From: Dehalococcoidia bacterium
GTDB taxonomy: Bacteria > Chloroflexota > Dehalococcoidia > GIF9 > AB-539-J10
Length of the DNA: 64,000 nt
Assembly (NCBI GenBank): GCA_007129495.1
Contig: SKVJ01000003.1
Span: 1 to 64,000 of the forward strand
Reading direction: 5' to 3'
Shown here: piece by piece, positions 44,510 to 53,697 of the stretch
Position numbering within the stretch: position 1 is the stretch's first letter
How the letters are laid out: each line of letters starts with the position of its first letter
Program-made: the position numbers and the translations under genes
Notes under the pieces: model-generated
The model's input: the letters and a program-made list of their open reading frames with translations, nothing else
Database searches by the model: none
Told to the model about the DNA's origin: nothing

Positions 44510-46632
44510 AGAGAGGACTTGTAATTGTCGAATCACCCGCTAAGGGACGGACAATAGGCCGGATCCTTGGTAGTGACTATAGGGTCATTGCCTCTATGGG
44601 CCACATTCGCGACTTGCCCAAGAGCAAGTTGGGGGTGGACGTCGAGCACGACTTTCAGCCCACATATTCTATTCCCCGGTCGAAATCAAAAACCGTATCA
44701 GAGATACGAGCCGCCGCAACCAAGGCTGAGTCAATCTTTCTCGCGACGGACCCGGATCGGGAAGGAGAGGCGATATCCTGGCACCTTATCGCCGCCGCTC
44801 ACCTGGATGATGACGGAAGAACACTTCGCCGGGTTGTCTTTCATGAAATAACTCCTGACGCGGTACGGAAAGCTTTCAAGAATTCGAGGGAAATCGATAT
44901 GCGTCTCGTAGATGCGCAGCAGGCACGCAGGGTGCTCGATCGCCTCGTTGGCTACAAACTCAGTCCTTTGCTATGGAAGAAGGTACAACGAGGGTTGTCT
45001 GCCGGACGTGTTCAGTCGGTTGCAGTTCGCATCGTGGTTGATCGCGAGCGGGAGATCGAGAAGTTCGTGGCTGACGAGTACTGGATCCTTCAGGTGAAAG
45101 TGGGACGCATGTCTGGAAACGAAGCTTTCTGGGCGAAGGTGGTTGGCTCACACGACAGGGGTAAGCTGGTGATACCAAGTGAGTCAGTGGCGGTCGACAC
45201 TCTGTCGCAACTCGCCAAGGCTGTCTACACAGTAGCAGATGTGAAAGTGAAAGACGTTCCGAGGAGGCCCTCTCCGCCATTCATTACCAGTACATTGCAG
45301 CAGGAGGCCTCGCGCAAGTATCGTTTCACATCCAGCCGAACGATGGCTCTTGCGCAGCAACTGTATGAGGGCATTGCTCTTGGTAAGGGCGATGCTACCG
45401 GCCTTATCACGTATATGAGGACTGACTCTCCCCGTATTGCGACCGCTGCGGTGTCGGAGATACGTAGCTTCATCGTAGACACCTACGGGCCCGAATACGT
45501 GCCTGCCAAACCGTACTCTTATGCGAGCAAGGGGAAGTTCGCACAGGAGGCACACGAGGCAATACGACCCACGAGCGTCGCCAGGACTCCCACAAGCCTG
45601 AAAGGCTCTCTTGATGCAAACCAACTGAAATTGTACACACTTATCTGGCAGCGGTCAGTAGCGAGTCAGATGTCTGCCCAGGTTAATGAGGTAACCACTA
45701 TCAGCGTCGAAGCGCGTGTCGAAGTGGACAGGTACTTTCTGCTGGAAGCGATCGAGTCGAAGATCAAGTTTCCGGGGTATTCTGCGCTCTATGTAGAATC
45801 CGCTGATGAGACGCCTGAAGAGCACCAGAATTCAGGCCTTCCCGGTCTATCTAAGGGAGAAGGTCTTGTCTACCGTGATGCCAGTAGCGAGCAGAAGTTC
45901 ACCCAGCCCCCACCCCGTTATACAGAGGCGAGCCTGGTTCGAGCGCTGGAGCAGAAAGGCATTGGACGGCCCAGCACCTATGCTCCTACGCTTTCACTGA
46001 TTCAACAGCGTGAGTATGTGGCCAAAGAGGGGGGCAGGTTCCACCCGACCAAGCTCGGTGTCGTCGTAAACGATTTACTTGTCGAGCACTTCCCGAAGGT
46101 GGTGGATATCGGCTTCACTGCACATCTTGAAGGGGAACTGGACGATGTCGCCAGAGGTGAGCGTGACTGGGTATCAGTGGTGCGTGACTTCTATGAGCCA
46201 TTCGCATCGGAGTTGAACGGTGCTGAGCAACGCATAGAACGAGTAGATGTTACCGAATCAACTGAACAGGTATGTCCTAATTGTGGTCGCCCGATGGTAA
46301 TCAGGAGTGGGCGATTCGGACGCTTCATTGCCTGCAGCGGATATCCCGAGTGCAAGACGACACAAAAGGTCGTCAAGCCGACTGGCGCACAGTGTCCCCA
46401 ATGCGGGTCGGATGTTGTCGTCAAACGCTCCAAGAAAGCTAAGACCTTCTATGGATGTAGTGCCTATCCTGGATGCCAGTTCGCGACGAATCTCAGGCCT
46501 GTTCAGAAGACGTGTCTGCAGTGCGGGAAAATGATGGTTGCCTACGCCAAGACAAAAGGAAAATGTGTGGGCTGCGGGGCGATCGCATCGCTGGAAGAGG
46601 ACGGCACGGCTGATGATAAGGATGCACGATAG
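44506..46632 (+). CDS. topA: DNA topoisomerase I
   Basis: 708 residues. Toprim start RGLVIVESPAKGRTI, acidic ATDPDREGEAISWH, catalytic tyrosine in GLITYMRTDS, and three C-terminal zinc-type repeats (CPNCGRPMVIRSGRFGRF, CPQCGSDVVVK with CSAYPGC, CLQCGKMMVAY with CVGCG). It relaxes negative supercoils. The TTG at 44506 overlaps the dprA stop in TTGA, has GGAGG 4 nt upstream and gives the family-typical MKRGLVIVESPAKG; an ATG at 44488 is less likely. Confidence 0.95.
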   Translation: MKRGLVIVESPAKGRTIGRILGSDYRVIASMGHIRDLPKSKLGVDVEHDFQPTYSIPRSKSKTVSEIRAAATKAESIFLATDPDREGEAISWHLIAAAHLDDDGRTLRRVVFHEITPDAVRKAFKNSREIDMRLVDAQQARRVLDRLVGYKLSPLLWKKVQRGLSAGRVQSVAVRIVVDREREIEKFVADEYWILQVKVGRMSGNEAFWAKVVGSHDRGKLVIPSESVAVDTLSQLAKAVYTVADVKVKDVPRRPSPPFITSTLQQEASRKYRFTSSRTMALAQQLYEGIALGKGDATGLITYMRTDSPRIATAAVSEIRSFIVDTYGPEYVPAKPYSYASKGKFAQEAHEAIRPTSVARTPTSLKGSLDANQLKLYTLIWQRSVASQMSAQVNEVTTISVEARVEVDRYFLLEAIESKIKFPGYSALYVESADETPEEHQNSGLPGLSKGEGLVYRDASSEQKFTQPPPRYTEASLVRALEQKGIGRPSTYAPTLSLIQQREYVAKEGGRFHPTKLGVVVNDLLVEHFPKVVDIGFTAHLEGELDDVARGERDWVSVVRDFYEPFASELNGAEQRIERVDVTESTEQVCPNCGRPMVIRSGRFGRFIACSGYPECKTTQKVVKPTGAQCPQCGSDVVVKRSKKAKTFYGCSAYPGCQFATNLRPVQKTCLQCGKMMVAYAKTKGKCVGCGAIASLEEDGTADDKDAR

Positions 46633-47740
46633 ATTGTCTTCGCGCATCTTCGAGAAACGAATAGCGGGCGTTCGGCGAGTTTTGCAAGGGCTCGGACTCG
46701 AATGTGTTGTGATTTCGACTCGTGAGAATGTGCGGTACCTCACCGGCTTCTCCGGCTCTTCCGGATGGGTTCTTGTCTCCCGGGACGATTTCACTCTGAT
46801 CACTGATGCACGCTATTTCGGCAGGTTGGCGCCTGAATTCCCCTGGGTGAAGGCGTGTCTTGCCACGAATGCGCTTGTGGATTCTGTAGTGGCATACTGC
46901 GTTGAGCACAGATTGTCGTCCCTGGGTTTCGAAGGGGCGAATCTCACGTATGCAAAGGTTAAGAGTCTTGAGACCGCGCTCTCGACCCGTAGTCCTGCCT
47001 GCACCTTGCGGCTAACCGAAGGGCTTGTAGAGCGATTGCGCATGGTCAAAGATCCAGTTGAGGTGAGTGCGATTCAGCAAGCTTCCAGACTGGCTGATTT
47101 GGCACTGGCGCACGCACTTAGTGTGGTGCATACGGGAATGACAGAACACGAACTATCCTGGCAGATCGAACGCTGGCTGCGTGAAAACGGCAGCGGGCCG
47201 GTCCCTTTCGGAATCATCGTGGCGTCCGGCCCAAATGCTGCAGTGCCGCATGCCGCACCGGGCCACAGGATACTCCGTGAAGGTGAACCGATTATCATTG
47301 ATCTTGGCGCAACCTGCGAAGGGTACTGTAGTGACCTCACCCGCACCATATTCCTCAGGTCCATGCGTTCCGAATTTGGTGAGCTGTACCGTGTTGTGCT
47401 GACAGCTCAGCAGGCAGCTCTCGATGGCCTGAGGCCGGGCATGTCAGCATTTGAAGCGGATGAGCTGGCAAGACGCAGCATCCGAGAAACTTCCTTCGGT
47501 GAGCAATTCACCCATGGGCTGGGACATGGGCTGGGATTGGAAGTTCATGAGCGCCCTATCGTCAGCAGCCGCTCCTCCGATACCCTCATTGAAGGTATGG
47601 TGTTTACTGTGGAGCCTGGAGTTTATGTCCCCGGGTTTGGTGGTGTTAGAATTGAAGATACCGTGGTGCTGCGCAACGGGAAAGCACAGCCAGTTACATG
47701 TTTCCCAAAAGGCCAGCCGGTCGTTCAGCAAGTTCAGTGA
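46613..47740 (+). CDS. Xaa-Pro peptidase (M24 family)
   Basis: About 375 residues: creatinase-like N-terminal domain (VVISTRENVRYLTGFSGSSGWV) and a pita-bread catalytic domain whose five metal ligands are visible in DLGATCEGYCSDLTRT (two Asp), THGLGHGLGLEVHE (His), FTVEPGVY (Glu) and GGVRIEDTVV (Glu). It removes N-terminal residues before proline. The start is between ATGs at 46613 and 46622, both inside the end of topA; the first is chosen. It is followed 88 nt later by efp, a pairing common in bacteria. Confidence 0.93.
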   Translation: MIRMHDRLSSRIFEKRIAGVRRVLQGLGLECVVISTRENVRYLTGFSGSSGWVLVSRDDFTLITDARYFGRLAPEFPWVKACLATNALVDSVVAYCVEHRLSSLGFEGANLTYAKVKSLETALSTRSPACTLRLTEGLVERLRMVKDPVEVSAIQQASRLADLALAHALSVVHTGMTEHELSWQIERWLRENGSGPVPFGIIVASGPNAAVPHAAPGHRILREGEPIIIDLGATCEGYCSDLTRTIFLRSMRSEFGELYRVVLTAQQAALDGLRPGMSAFEADELARRSIRETSFGEQFTHGLGHGLGLEVHERPIVSSRSSDTLIEGMVFTVEPGVYVPGFGGVRIEDTVVLRNGKAQPVTCFPKGQPVVQQVQ

Positions 47741-47828
47741 TGCTGACGACAGGGGTATTGGAGTGGTCAGTCGCCGCTGCGTAGCGTTGTAACCAGCGTG
47801 GGATTTCACCCAGTGAAAGGAGTCAGAA

Positions 47829-48389
47829 GTGATTGACGCAGGCCAACTGCGAAAGGGAATCACCGTCGAACTTGACGGCAAGATTTATCAGGTAGTCGAA
47901 TTCACACATATTAAGATGGGTCGGGGATCGGCGCAGGTTAAGCTTCGCCTTCGGGATGTACGTGGAGGCGGGGTGGTCGAACGAGCGTTTCAGGCTACGG
48001 AGCGATTCACGCCGGCGTTTCTCGAACATCGCCCCGTGCAGTTTCTGTACGCAGATGGCGATTCCTATCACATGATGGATAACGAAAGCTATGAACAATT
48101 TGAGTTGAGCGCCGAGCAAATCGGTGACGGCGTGAAGTACCTGAAGGAAGGGCTCGCGCTTGACGTGCTGACGCATAACGGAAATGTGGTGAGCGTAGAG
48201 ATGCCCATCTCTGTCGAGTTAGAGGTTGTCGAGACCGAACCGGGCTTCAAAGGCAACACTGCGACTGGAGGCACCAAGCCCGCGATATTAGAGTCCGGAG
48301 CGACAGTGCAGGTACCTCTCTTCATTTCGGTTGGCGATGTCCTCCGAGTCGATACGCGGACCGGATCCTATATCGAGAAGGCATCGTGA
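47829..48389 (+). CDS. efp: Elongation factor P
   Basis: 186 residues with the three-domain EF-P layout: KOW-like domain with QVVEFTHIKMGRGSAQVKL, two OB domains and the ending DVLRVDTRTGSYIEKAS. It relieves stalling at polyproline stretches. The tip residue is Arg32 (GRG) in place of the lysine of E. coli (GKG). No EarP or other modifying enzyme is in view. GTG start with AAAGGAG 6 nt upstream. It overlaps the next gene by GTGA. Confidence 0.95.
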   Translation: MIDAGQLRKGITVELDGKIYQVVEFTHIKMGRGSAQVKLRLRDVRGGGVVERAFQATERFTPAFLEHRPVQFLYADGDSYHMMDNESYEQFELSAEQIGDGVKYLKEGLALDVLTHNGNVVSVEMPISVELEVVETEPGFKGNTATGGTKPAILESGATVQVPLFISVGDVLRVDTRTGSYIEKAS

Positions 48390-49093
48390 TTTCCGTAGAC
48401 CTACATCTTCACACCTGCCACTCCTTCGACTGCGCGACCCCATTGGATGAGGTGGTGCACGCCAGTCAACGTTCTGGCTTGGATTGCGTGGCCGTGACTG
48501 ATCATAATACAATTGAGGGTGCGCTTCGATTACGCGAATCCACCGATCTGCGGATCATTGTGGGCCAAGAAGTGGGAACTTCCGACGGTGAATTAATCGG
48601 CCTTTTCCTCAGCGAGCCCGTTCCTCGCGGATTAACCGCGATCGAGACCATCGCACGGATCAAAGAACAGGGAGGGCTGGTGTGCATCCCTCATCCTCTT
48701 GGTCGGAGGCGATTTCACGCGAACAGCAAGGTTGGCAGTATTGAGAATGGACAAGTCACGCTTTCACGTGCTGTGCGACGTGCCAATCGTCTCCTCACAG
48801 ACGATGTACTTACTCGGGTCGATATGCTTGAGACTATAAATTCCCGAACTCCGTTCAAAGGGACATGGCGGGCGATTAGCAGGCTTGCTGATCTTTATGG
48901 CCTGCCTGTGACTGCAGGCAGCGATTCGCACACCGCAAGGGAAATCGGGCGGGCACGTGTCGTCATGCCGGACTTCACGGATGCCGCCAGTTTCCTTGCT
49001 GCAATTCGTGACGCACGTCCTTCCGGTGAGACATCGAGTCTGTTCATTCATTTCGCAAGCATGTACGCCAGATTGTCGCGAAGACTATGCTGA
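48386..49093 (+). CDS. PHP-domain metal-dependent phosphoesterase
   Basis: 235 residues. The four PHP motifs are visible: DLHLHTCHSFD, AVTDHNTI, VGQEV with CIPHPLG, and AGSDSHTA. Three metal ions would be bound. Members include 3',5'-nucleoside bisphosphate and AMP phosphatases. GTG start overlaps the efp stop (GTGA), so it is translationally coupled. The C-terminal LFIHFASMYARLSRRLC lies past the PHP core. Confidence 0.92.
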   Translation: MISVDLHLHTCHSFDCATPLDEVVHASQRSGLDCVAVTDHNTIEGALRLRESTDLRIIVGQEVGTSDGELIGLFLSEPVPRGLTAIETIARIKEQGGLVCIPHPLGRRRFHANSKVGSIENGQVTLSRAVRRANRLLTDDVLTRVDMLETINSRTPFKGTWRAISRLADLYGLPVTAGSDSHTAREIGRARVVMPDFTDAASFLAAIRDARPSGETSSLFIHFASMYARLSRRLC

Positions 49094-49842
49094 GACTTGG
49101 GTGGATGTCAACGGCGCGCGGCGACTCTTCACTGAGATTGCTGCGCTTTGTATGCGAGTCTATCAAGATGGGCTTACTGGATGCGCGGATATCGGTAGTT
49201 GTCAGCAACAGGAAACCTGGCGAGGCTGCACAGACAGACCGGTTCTTCGACTACGTACATTCGCAGGGACTTCCTTTGGTGTGTGAATCATCCGCTAAAT
49301 TCCGGAAAGACTTTCCGAGCCCCGACTGGCGAACCCGGTTCGACCAATTACTGGCTAGCCGTCTCGAGCCGTTCGAAGTTGATGTCTTATTTCTGGCGGG
49401 CTATATGCTCATCGTAAGTGACTTTCTATGCGAGCGATATCCGCTCCTTAACCTTCACCCTGCACTTCCGGATGGCCCCAAAGGCACCTGGCCTGAAGTA
49501 ATGGCCGAACTCGCGCGCACCGATGCCAAGAGAACAGGTGCCATGGTGCATGTGGTAACTCCTGAACTGGATCGCGGCCCGGTTGTGTCGTACTTCTCCT
49601 TCTCACTTGATACCGAACCTTTCGCCTCGCTGCGTATGGCTGGCAACGTTGCTGAGCTGGCTGACGCCATCCGCGCACATGAACTACAGCGCGAATTCCC
49701 TCTGATTCTGACAACACTCCGGGCTCTCGCCTCGGAGCAGGTCACCATCCTGGAGCGTCAGGTATATGATGCTGACGGAAGACTACTTGAGCGCGGATTG
49801 GATCTGTCGGCTGAAGTTGACCGCTTCCTGGAGGAGTCGTAA
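49087..49842 (+). CDS. Formyltransferase-family protein (PurN-like)
   Basis: 251 residues. The formyltransferase core is VLFLAGYMLIV, NLHPALPDGPKGTW (Asn and His of the active site) and VHVVTPELDRGPVV with the catalytic Asp. It resembles GAR transformylase, but the N-terminus (LRLGWMSTARGDSSLRLLRFV) and the inserted HPALPDGPKGTW differ from classic PurN, and no purine genes adjoin. The substrate therefore remains open. The ATG overlaps the PHP gene stop by 7 nt. Confidence 0.85.
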   Translation: MLRLGWMSTARGDSSLRLLRFVCESIKMGLLDARISVVVSNRKPGEAAQTDRFFDYVHSQGLPLVCESSAKFRKDFPSPDWRTRFDQLLASRLEPFEVDVLFLAGYMLIVSDFLCERYPLLNLHPALPDGPKGTWPEVMAELARTDAKRTGAMVHVVTPELDRGPVVSYFSFSLDTEPFASLRMAGNVAELADAIRAHELQREFPLILTTLRALASEQVTILERQVYDADGRLLERGLDLSAEVDRFLEES

Positions 49843-50049
49843 TCTCCGTCTTATCTGCGGGGTATTGACGTCCGCCTCATCGTTTGCGGCAGTTTCCTGC
49901 TTTAGTCCTGAAAGGATTGTAGACACCGAGTCTCATGCCATCCATGGTCCCCGACGGTTGCAGCTATAGTGGATGCCGCCCGGCGCACAAGAGAACGACC
50001 AGTCCCTGGTATCTGATTGGCCTGAGGCGCCTCGTCAGGTACACGCGAA

Positions 50050-50078
50050 CGGGCTCGAGACTTCTCGTCTCGAGCCCG
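50050..50078. terminator. Bidirectional hairpin between convergent operons
   Basis: CGGGCTCGAGAC (50050-50061) and GTCTCGAGCCCG (50067-50078) form a perfect 12-bp stem with loop TTCTC. It lies between the formyltransferase-like gene (+) and the FAD oxidase (-). There is no U-tract on either side, so termination may be non-canonical. No other signal was seen in 49843-50100. Confidence 0.7.
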
Positions 50079-50100
50079 CTTGCCAAGCTGGCATGATGCT

Positions 50101-51471
50101 TCAGGATACTATTCCGGTGTCGGGGTTGAGGATATTATTGGGGTCGAAGGACCTCTTGATGTCACGCATGAGTTGTTTCTGCCGTTCGTCTGTATAGCGG
50201 TCAAGGAGCTTGATTCCTTTCTTCCCTATACCGTGTTCAGCAGTCACTGTTCCGCCGAGTTTGATGGCGACATCATAGATCTCTTCTTTTATCTGGTCCA
50301 GAAGGCCCTTATCTGCGACCTCCTGCATTAGAATGTGGTGCAGATTGCCGTCGCCGGCATGCCCAACCACGGGGATCTTGGTGCCATACTTGTCAGCAAT
50401 CTTGTCTACCTCGCTCATGAAGATGCCGATTTCACCTGGGGGTACGGCAGTGTCAAGCGAGTCGGCGTTGGGAGTGACAGCGGACTGCACTTCGCTGCGA
50501 ATCTTGAGAATATCAGCCTGCTCTTCGCGCCGTTCAGCCATTAATGTGTCCACAGCACCGTGCTTCTGACACACTTCGACAACCTGTTCAGCCTGGAGGA
50601 AGACTTCGTCTTCATTTGTCCCGGAAAGGATAACGATAAGGTAGGCCTTTCCTTTCTGAGCCGGCCAGGTCATATTGAGATAGCGCGCTGTCAACTCAGC
50701 AATCTCGCGGTCCATGTATTCGATTGCCAGGGGAATAATCCCAGCTTGGAGTATCGCCGGCACAGTATTGATCGCTGCATTCCTGTCATCGTACGAGAAG
50801 ACCATCGTGGCTGTACCCGGGAACCTCGGGTAAAGACGGAGGGTCACTTTCGTGACAACGCCCAGAATGCCCTCGCTGTCGATTATCAGGTGCATGAGAG
50901 GAAGTCCGGTGTTGCATTTCAACAGCTTGCCGCCCATCGTCACGATCTCCCCTGTGGGCAGAACAACCTCCATGCCTTTGATGTAGTTACGCATGACACC
51001 GAACTTAACGGCGCGCGCGCCTCCAGCGTTGCAGACAACGAGTCCACCCAGTTGCGCTCCCTCATCGCCCGGGTGTGGTGGGAATGACATGTTCTGAGCA
51101 TCAGCAGCTTCGAGGAGGTCACCCAGAGTAACTCCTGCCTGTGCAACAGCCATCAGGCTTCGGGTGTCGATCTCCTCGATCTTGTCGAATCTCTCCATCG
51201 AGAGGACAACTCCGTCGCGTGTTGGTATAGCGGCGCCAGCCATCCCGGTTCCACCGCCACGGACGTATATGGGAGTGTTTTGACGGTTTGCCAGCTTAAG
51301 TATTTCCGAAATCTCTTCCGCAGTTGCCGGCTTGACTACGATGATGTTTTCCGCCGCCTTTGGCATCATTGCCGGAGGGGTGGAGTCAATCGTGTATGGC
51401 TCTATCTGCCCCTTATCGGTAACGACCCAATCACTACCAACGATGTCCTTAAGTGCCTCTGCCGTAATCAT
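50101..51471 (-). CDS. FAD-linked oxidase (glycolate/D-lactate dehydrogenase, GlcD-like)
   Basis: 456 residues. The FAD-binding PCMH domain is clear (IYVRGGGTGMAGAAIP, GDEGAQLGGLVVCNAGGARAVKFG), as is the C-terminal domain ending GHAGDGNLHH and TAEHGIGKKG. The family oxidises 2-hydroxyacids to 2-oxoacids. It is the last gene of an operon with the two ETF genes, 4 nt after etfA, so ETF is its probable electron acceptor, as in lactate dehydrogenase/ETF systems of anaerobes. The ATG at 51471 has AAAGGAG 8 nt upstream. No bcd-like partner is in the operon. Confidence 0.93.
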   Translation of the reverse strand: MITAEALKDIVGSDWVVTDKGQIEPYTIDSTPPAMMPKAAENIIVVKPATAEEISEILKLANRQNTPIYVRGGGTGMAGAAIPTRDGVVLSMERFDKIEEIDTRSLMAVAQAGVTLGDLLEAADAQNMSFPPHPGDEGAQLGGLVVCNAGGARAVKFGVMRNYIKGMEVVLPTGEIVTMGGKLLKCNTGLPLMHLIIDSEGILGVVTKVTLRLYPRFPGTATMVFSYDDRNAAINTVPAILQAGIIPLAIEYMDREIAELTARYLNMTWPAQKGKAYLIVILSGTNEDEVFLQAEQVVEVCQKHGAVDTLMAERREEQADILKIRSEVQSAVTPNADSLDTAVPPGEIGIFMSEVDKIADKYGTKIPVVGHAGDGNLHHILMQEVADKGLLDQIKEEIYDVAIKLGGTVTAEHGIGKKGIKLLDRYTDERQKQLMRDIKRSFDPNNILNPDTGIVS

Positions 51472-51475
51472 GGTA

Positions 51476-52459
51476 TCAACTCCTTTGCCGAGCCTCGGCG
51501 GCAAGTCTCGGTACGACATCGTAAAGGTCCCCAACTATGCCGTAATCTGCCAGTTTGAATATCGGCGCCGAAGGGTCTGCATTGATTGCGAGTATGACAT
51601 CCGAATCGCGCATTCCGGCGAGATGCTGTGGACTACCTGACAGACCCACTGCCACGTATAGCTTCGGCTTAACCGTGCTTCCGCTGAATCCTACCTGGCG
51701 TTCTTTGGGCATCAATCCTTCATCAACGATGGGCCGCGTGCACCCAACTATGCCACCTAGAGCATCCGCAAGATCCTGAAGAAGGTCGAAGTCGCTGGCA
51801 CTCTTGACACCGCGACCGCCACAGACTATGACATCCGCCTCGGCGATGTTCACCGCACCGGTAGATTCCTTGCCGACAATCTTAAGGACCGATTCGATGA
51901 TTTCAGGCTCCTTGGTGACAATCTCACCTGTCCGGGAGTCATCGCGAGGTAGCTTCTGCATAACTTTGTATCTGACAGTTGCCATCTGCGGCCGCGTAGT
52001 GGTCCGTATATGGGCAAAGATGTTGCCGCTGAACGCCGGGCGTATCTGGATAAGATTTCCCTCGTCACCGACCTCCAGTGCCGTACAGTCGGCGGTCAGA
52101 CCCGTATTAACGGCGGCCGCGATTCGTGGAGCAAGCGAACGACCAAGGTGTGTTGCCCCGATAAGGACTGTCTCGGGCTTGATCTCATTGATAAGACGGG
52201 CAATATTGTGTTTGTAGTTGAGAAGGTCGAAGTCGGCAAGTACAGGATGGTCGAATGAATAGACTTTCTCAGCTCCGTAGTGGAACAACTCCTTAAGTTC
52301 GTCGCCCATGTTCGAACCCAACACGACGGCTGTCACCTCAATGCCGAGCCGCTGGGCGATCTCAGTGCCTTTACCGAGCAACTCGTAAGCCACGGGATGT
52401 ATCTTGCCCTCACGCTGCTCGGCGAAGACCATCAGACCCTTGTATTCCTCAATATTCAT
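51476..52459 (-). CDS. etfA: Electron transfer flavoprotein alpha subunit
   Basis: 327 residues. The C-terminal FAD domain contains VGLSGSPQHLAGMRDSDVI and INADPSAPIFKLADYGIVGD, the family signature. With the beta subunit it carries electrons between dehydrogenases and the respiratory or ferredoxin pool. The start overlaps the etfB stop by 4 nt (ATGA). Confidence 0.95.
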   Translation of the reverse strand: MNIEEYKGLMVFAEQREGKIHPVAYELLGKGTEIAQRLGIEVTAVVLGSNMGDELKELFHYGAEKVYSFDHPVLADFDLLNYKHNIARLINEIKPETVLIGATHLGRSLAPRIAAAVNTGLTADCTALEVGDEGNLIQIRPAFSGNIFAHIRTTTRPQMATVRYKVMQKLPRDDSRTGEIVTKEPEIIESVLKIVGKESTGAVNIAEADVIVCGGRGVKSASDFDLLQDLADALGGIVGCTRPIVDEGLMPKERQVGFSGSTVKPKLYVAVGLSGSPQHLAGMRDSDVILAINADPSAPIFKLADYGIVGDLYDVVPRLAAEARQRS

Positions 52460-53265
52460 TTCACACTCCCAAGCGTGCCTGCTGCCTGGAGGGCTTCGGC
52501 GACTCTTCTGGCTGCATCATCGGGATTGCCCCGGAATACCACTCCCTTGCGCCCTTCTTCGGAGGGTATGATTACCTTGTTCAAGCGCGTGGGAGAACCC
52601 TTGAGCCCAAGGTTCGCGGGATCTGCGAACTCAGCGAGATCAGCGGCACCCCACTGCTGAATCTCGGCCTTTCGTGCCCTCATCTTGTCGGCGAAGCTCG
52701 GAAGACGAGGTGCATTTATATCTTTTGTCACGGTGAGCAGCGTTGGCAGAGGGGACTCGATGCCGTACCGGTCAGCCTCCATTTCACACACTACTGTAAT
52801 GCCAGAGTCACTGGCCTCACGAACCTCCGATACATATGCCACGTGAGGGATATCAAGCCACTCGGCCATCTCAGGGCCCACCTGTCCAGTATCGCCGTCT
52901 ACTGTCTTCTCTCCGCAGATGATGAGGTCCCACCTTCCCAGTTTCCTGATGGCAGCTGCAAGGGCATATGAAGTTGCCCAGGTATCTGCGCCCGCAAACT
53001 CTTTTCCCACCAGCAGGATTCCGAAGTCAGCACCCCTTGCAAGACTGTCTCTGATCGATGACTCGGCCTGGGGTGGTCCCATACTGATGGTGGTGACGGT
53101 ACCACCGAGTTTTTCTCTCAACTGGACCGCTGTTTCGAGGGCATTGAGATCGAACGGATTGATCTCACCCGAAGCGGAACTGCGGTCGATTCTCCCTGCC
53201 TCCGTATCGAACTTTACACGGTCCATGTCCGGCACTTGCTTGATAGGTACGATAATGTCGATCAA
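52456..53265 (-). CDS. etfB: Electron transfer flavoprotein beta subunit
   Basis: 269 residues. IVPIKQVPD, GPPQAESSIRDSLARGAD and LIICGEKTVDGDTGQVGPEMAEWL are standard ETF-beta segments. TTG start with GGAGGAA upstream. First gene of the etfB-etfA-oxidase operon. The D-x(2)-V-D-G-DTGQVGP stretch is the usual nucleotide-binding site of the electron-transfer ETFs. Confidence 0.94.
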   Translation of the reverse strand: MIDIIVPIKQVPDMDRVKFDTEAGRIDRSSASGEINPFDLNALETAVQLREKLGGTVTTISMGPPQAESSIRDSLARGADFGILLVGKEFAGADTWATSYALAAAIRKLGRWDLIICGEKTVDGDTGQVGPEMAEWLDIPHVAYVSEVREASDSGITVVCEMEADRYGIESPLPTLLTVTKDINAPRLPSFADKMRARKAEIQQWGAADLAEFADPANLGLKGSPTRLNKVIIPSEEGRKGVVFRGNPDDAARRVAEALQAAGTLGSVK

Positions 53266-53467
53266 TTAGGTTCCTCCGTAATGAGTTTCAGGGGGCACTC
53301 CTTTGTGGTGAGGCTTCTTTCAGGCAGTCTCCTCTCATCTCCGCTGAATATCAGGAGAGTCGTGGAATGGCTACAGAATGCACCTGTATGCGATCGCAAG
53401 ATAGCGTTGACCCCACGCGGCACCAGCCGGATGCGGAGATTTGTGCGTCATAGTCGAAGTCCGCGCA

Positions 53468-53497
53468 ATAATACCATACCTCCGTTGGCGTACGAAA
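53468..53497 (-). promoter_or_regulatory. Putative promoter of the ETF operon
   Basis: Minus strand: TTTCGT (53492-53497), 18-bp spacer, TATTAT (53468-53473), giving a leader of about 200 nt before etfB. Confidence 0.35.
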
Positions 53498-53529
53498 GAG
53501 GTGCTCGCCTGCATAGAGCGGGCACACCC

Positions 53530-53697
53530 CTAGTCTCTGCGGCCCGTGTTATGTAAGAGCCAACCTACCACAACGATGAGGAATATGGAAATGAAAAGCA
53601 CGACGCCCAGGCCGACTTCACCGAGCCCCCAGAAGCGCTCGTCTGCGGCTGCGAGCCTCGTCGGTAGGTTAAGTGATGCAGCAATTGCGAAACTCAT
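53530..53697 (-). CDS. 55-residue membrane protein coupled to clpP
   Basis: A small open frame of 55 residues starting [15 protein letters not shown] and ending LLHNTGRRD. It has one strongly hydrophobic helix at about residues 29-48 ([18 protein letters not shown]). Its ATG overlaps the clpP stop codon in ATGA (53694-53697), and GGAGA lies 4 nt upstream, within the end of clpP. Coupling, codon-like composition and the single helix make it a probable gene. No family is recognised; a partner of ClpP or of membrane quality control is possible but unproven. Confidence 0.6.
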   Translation of the reverse strand: MSFAIAASLNLPTRLAAADERFWGLGEVGLGVVLFISIFLIVVVGWLLHNTGRRD

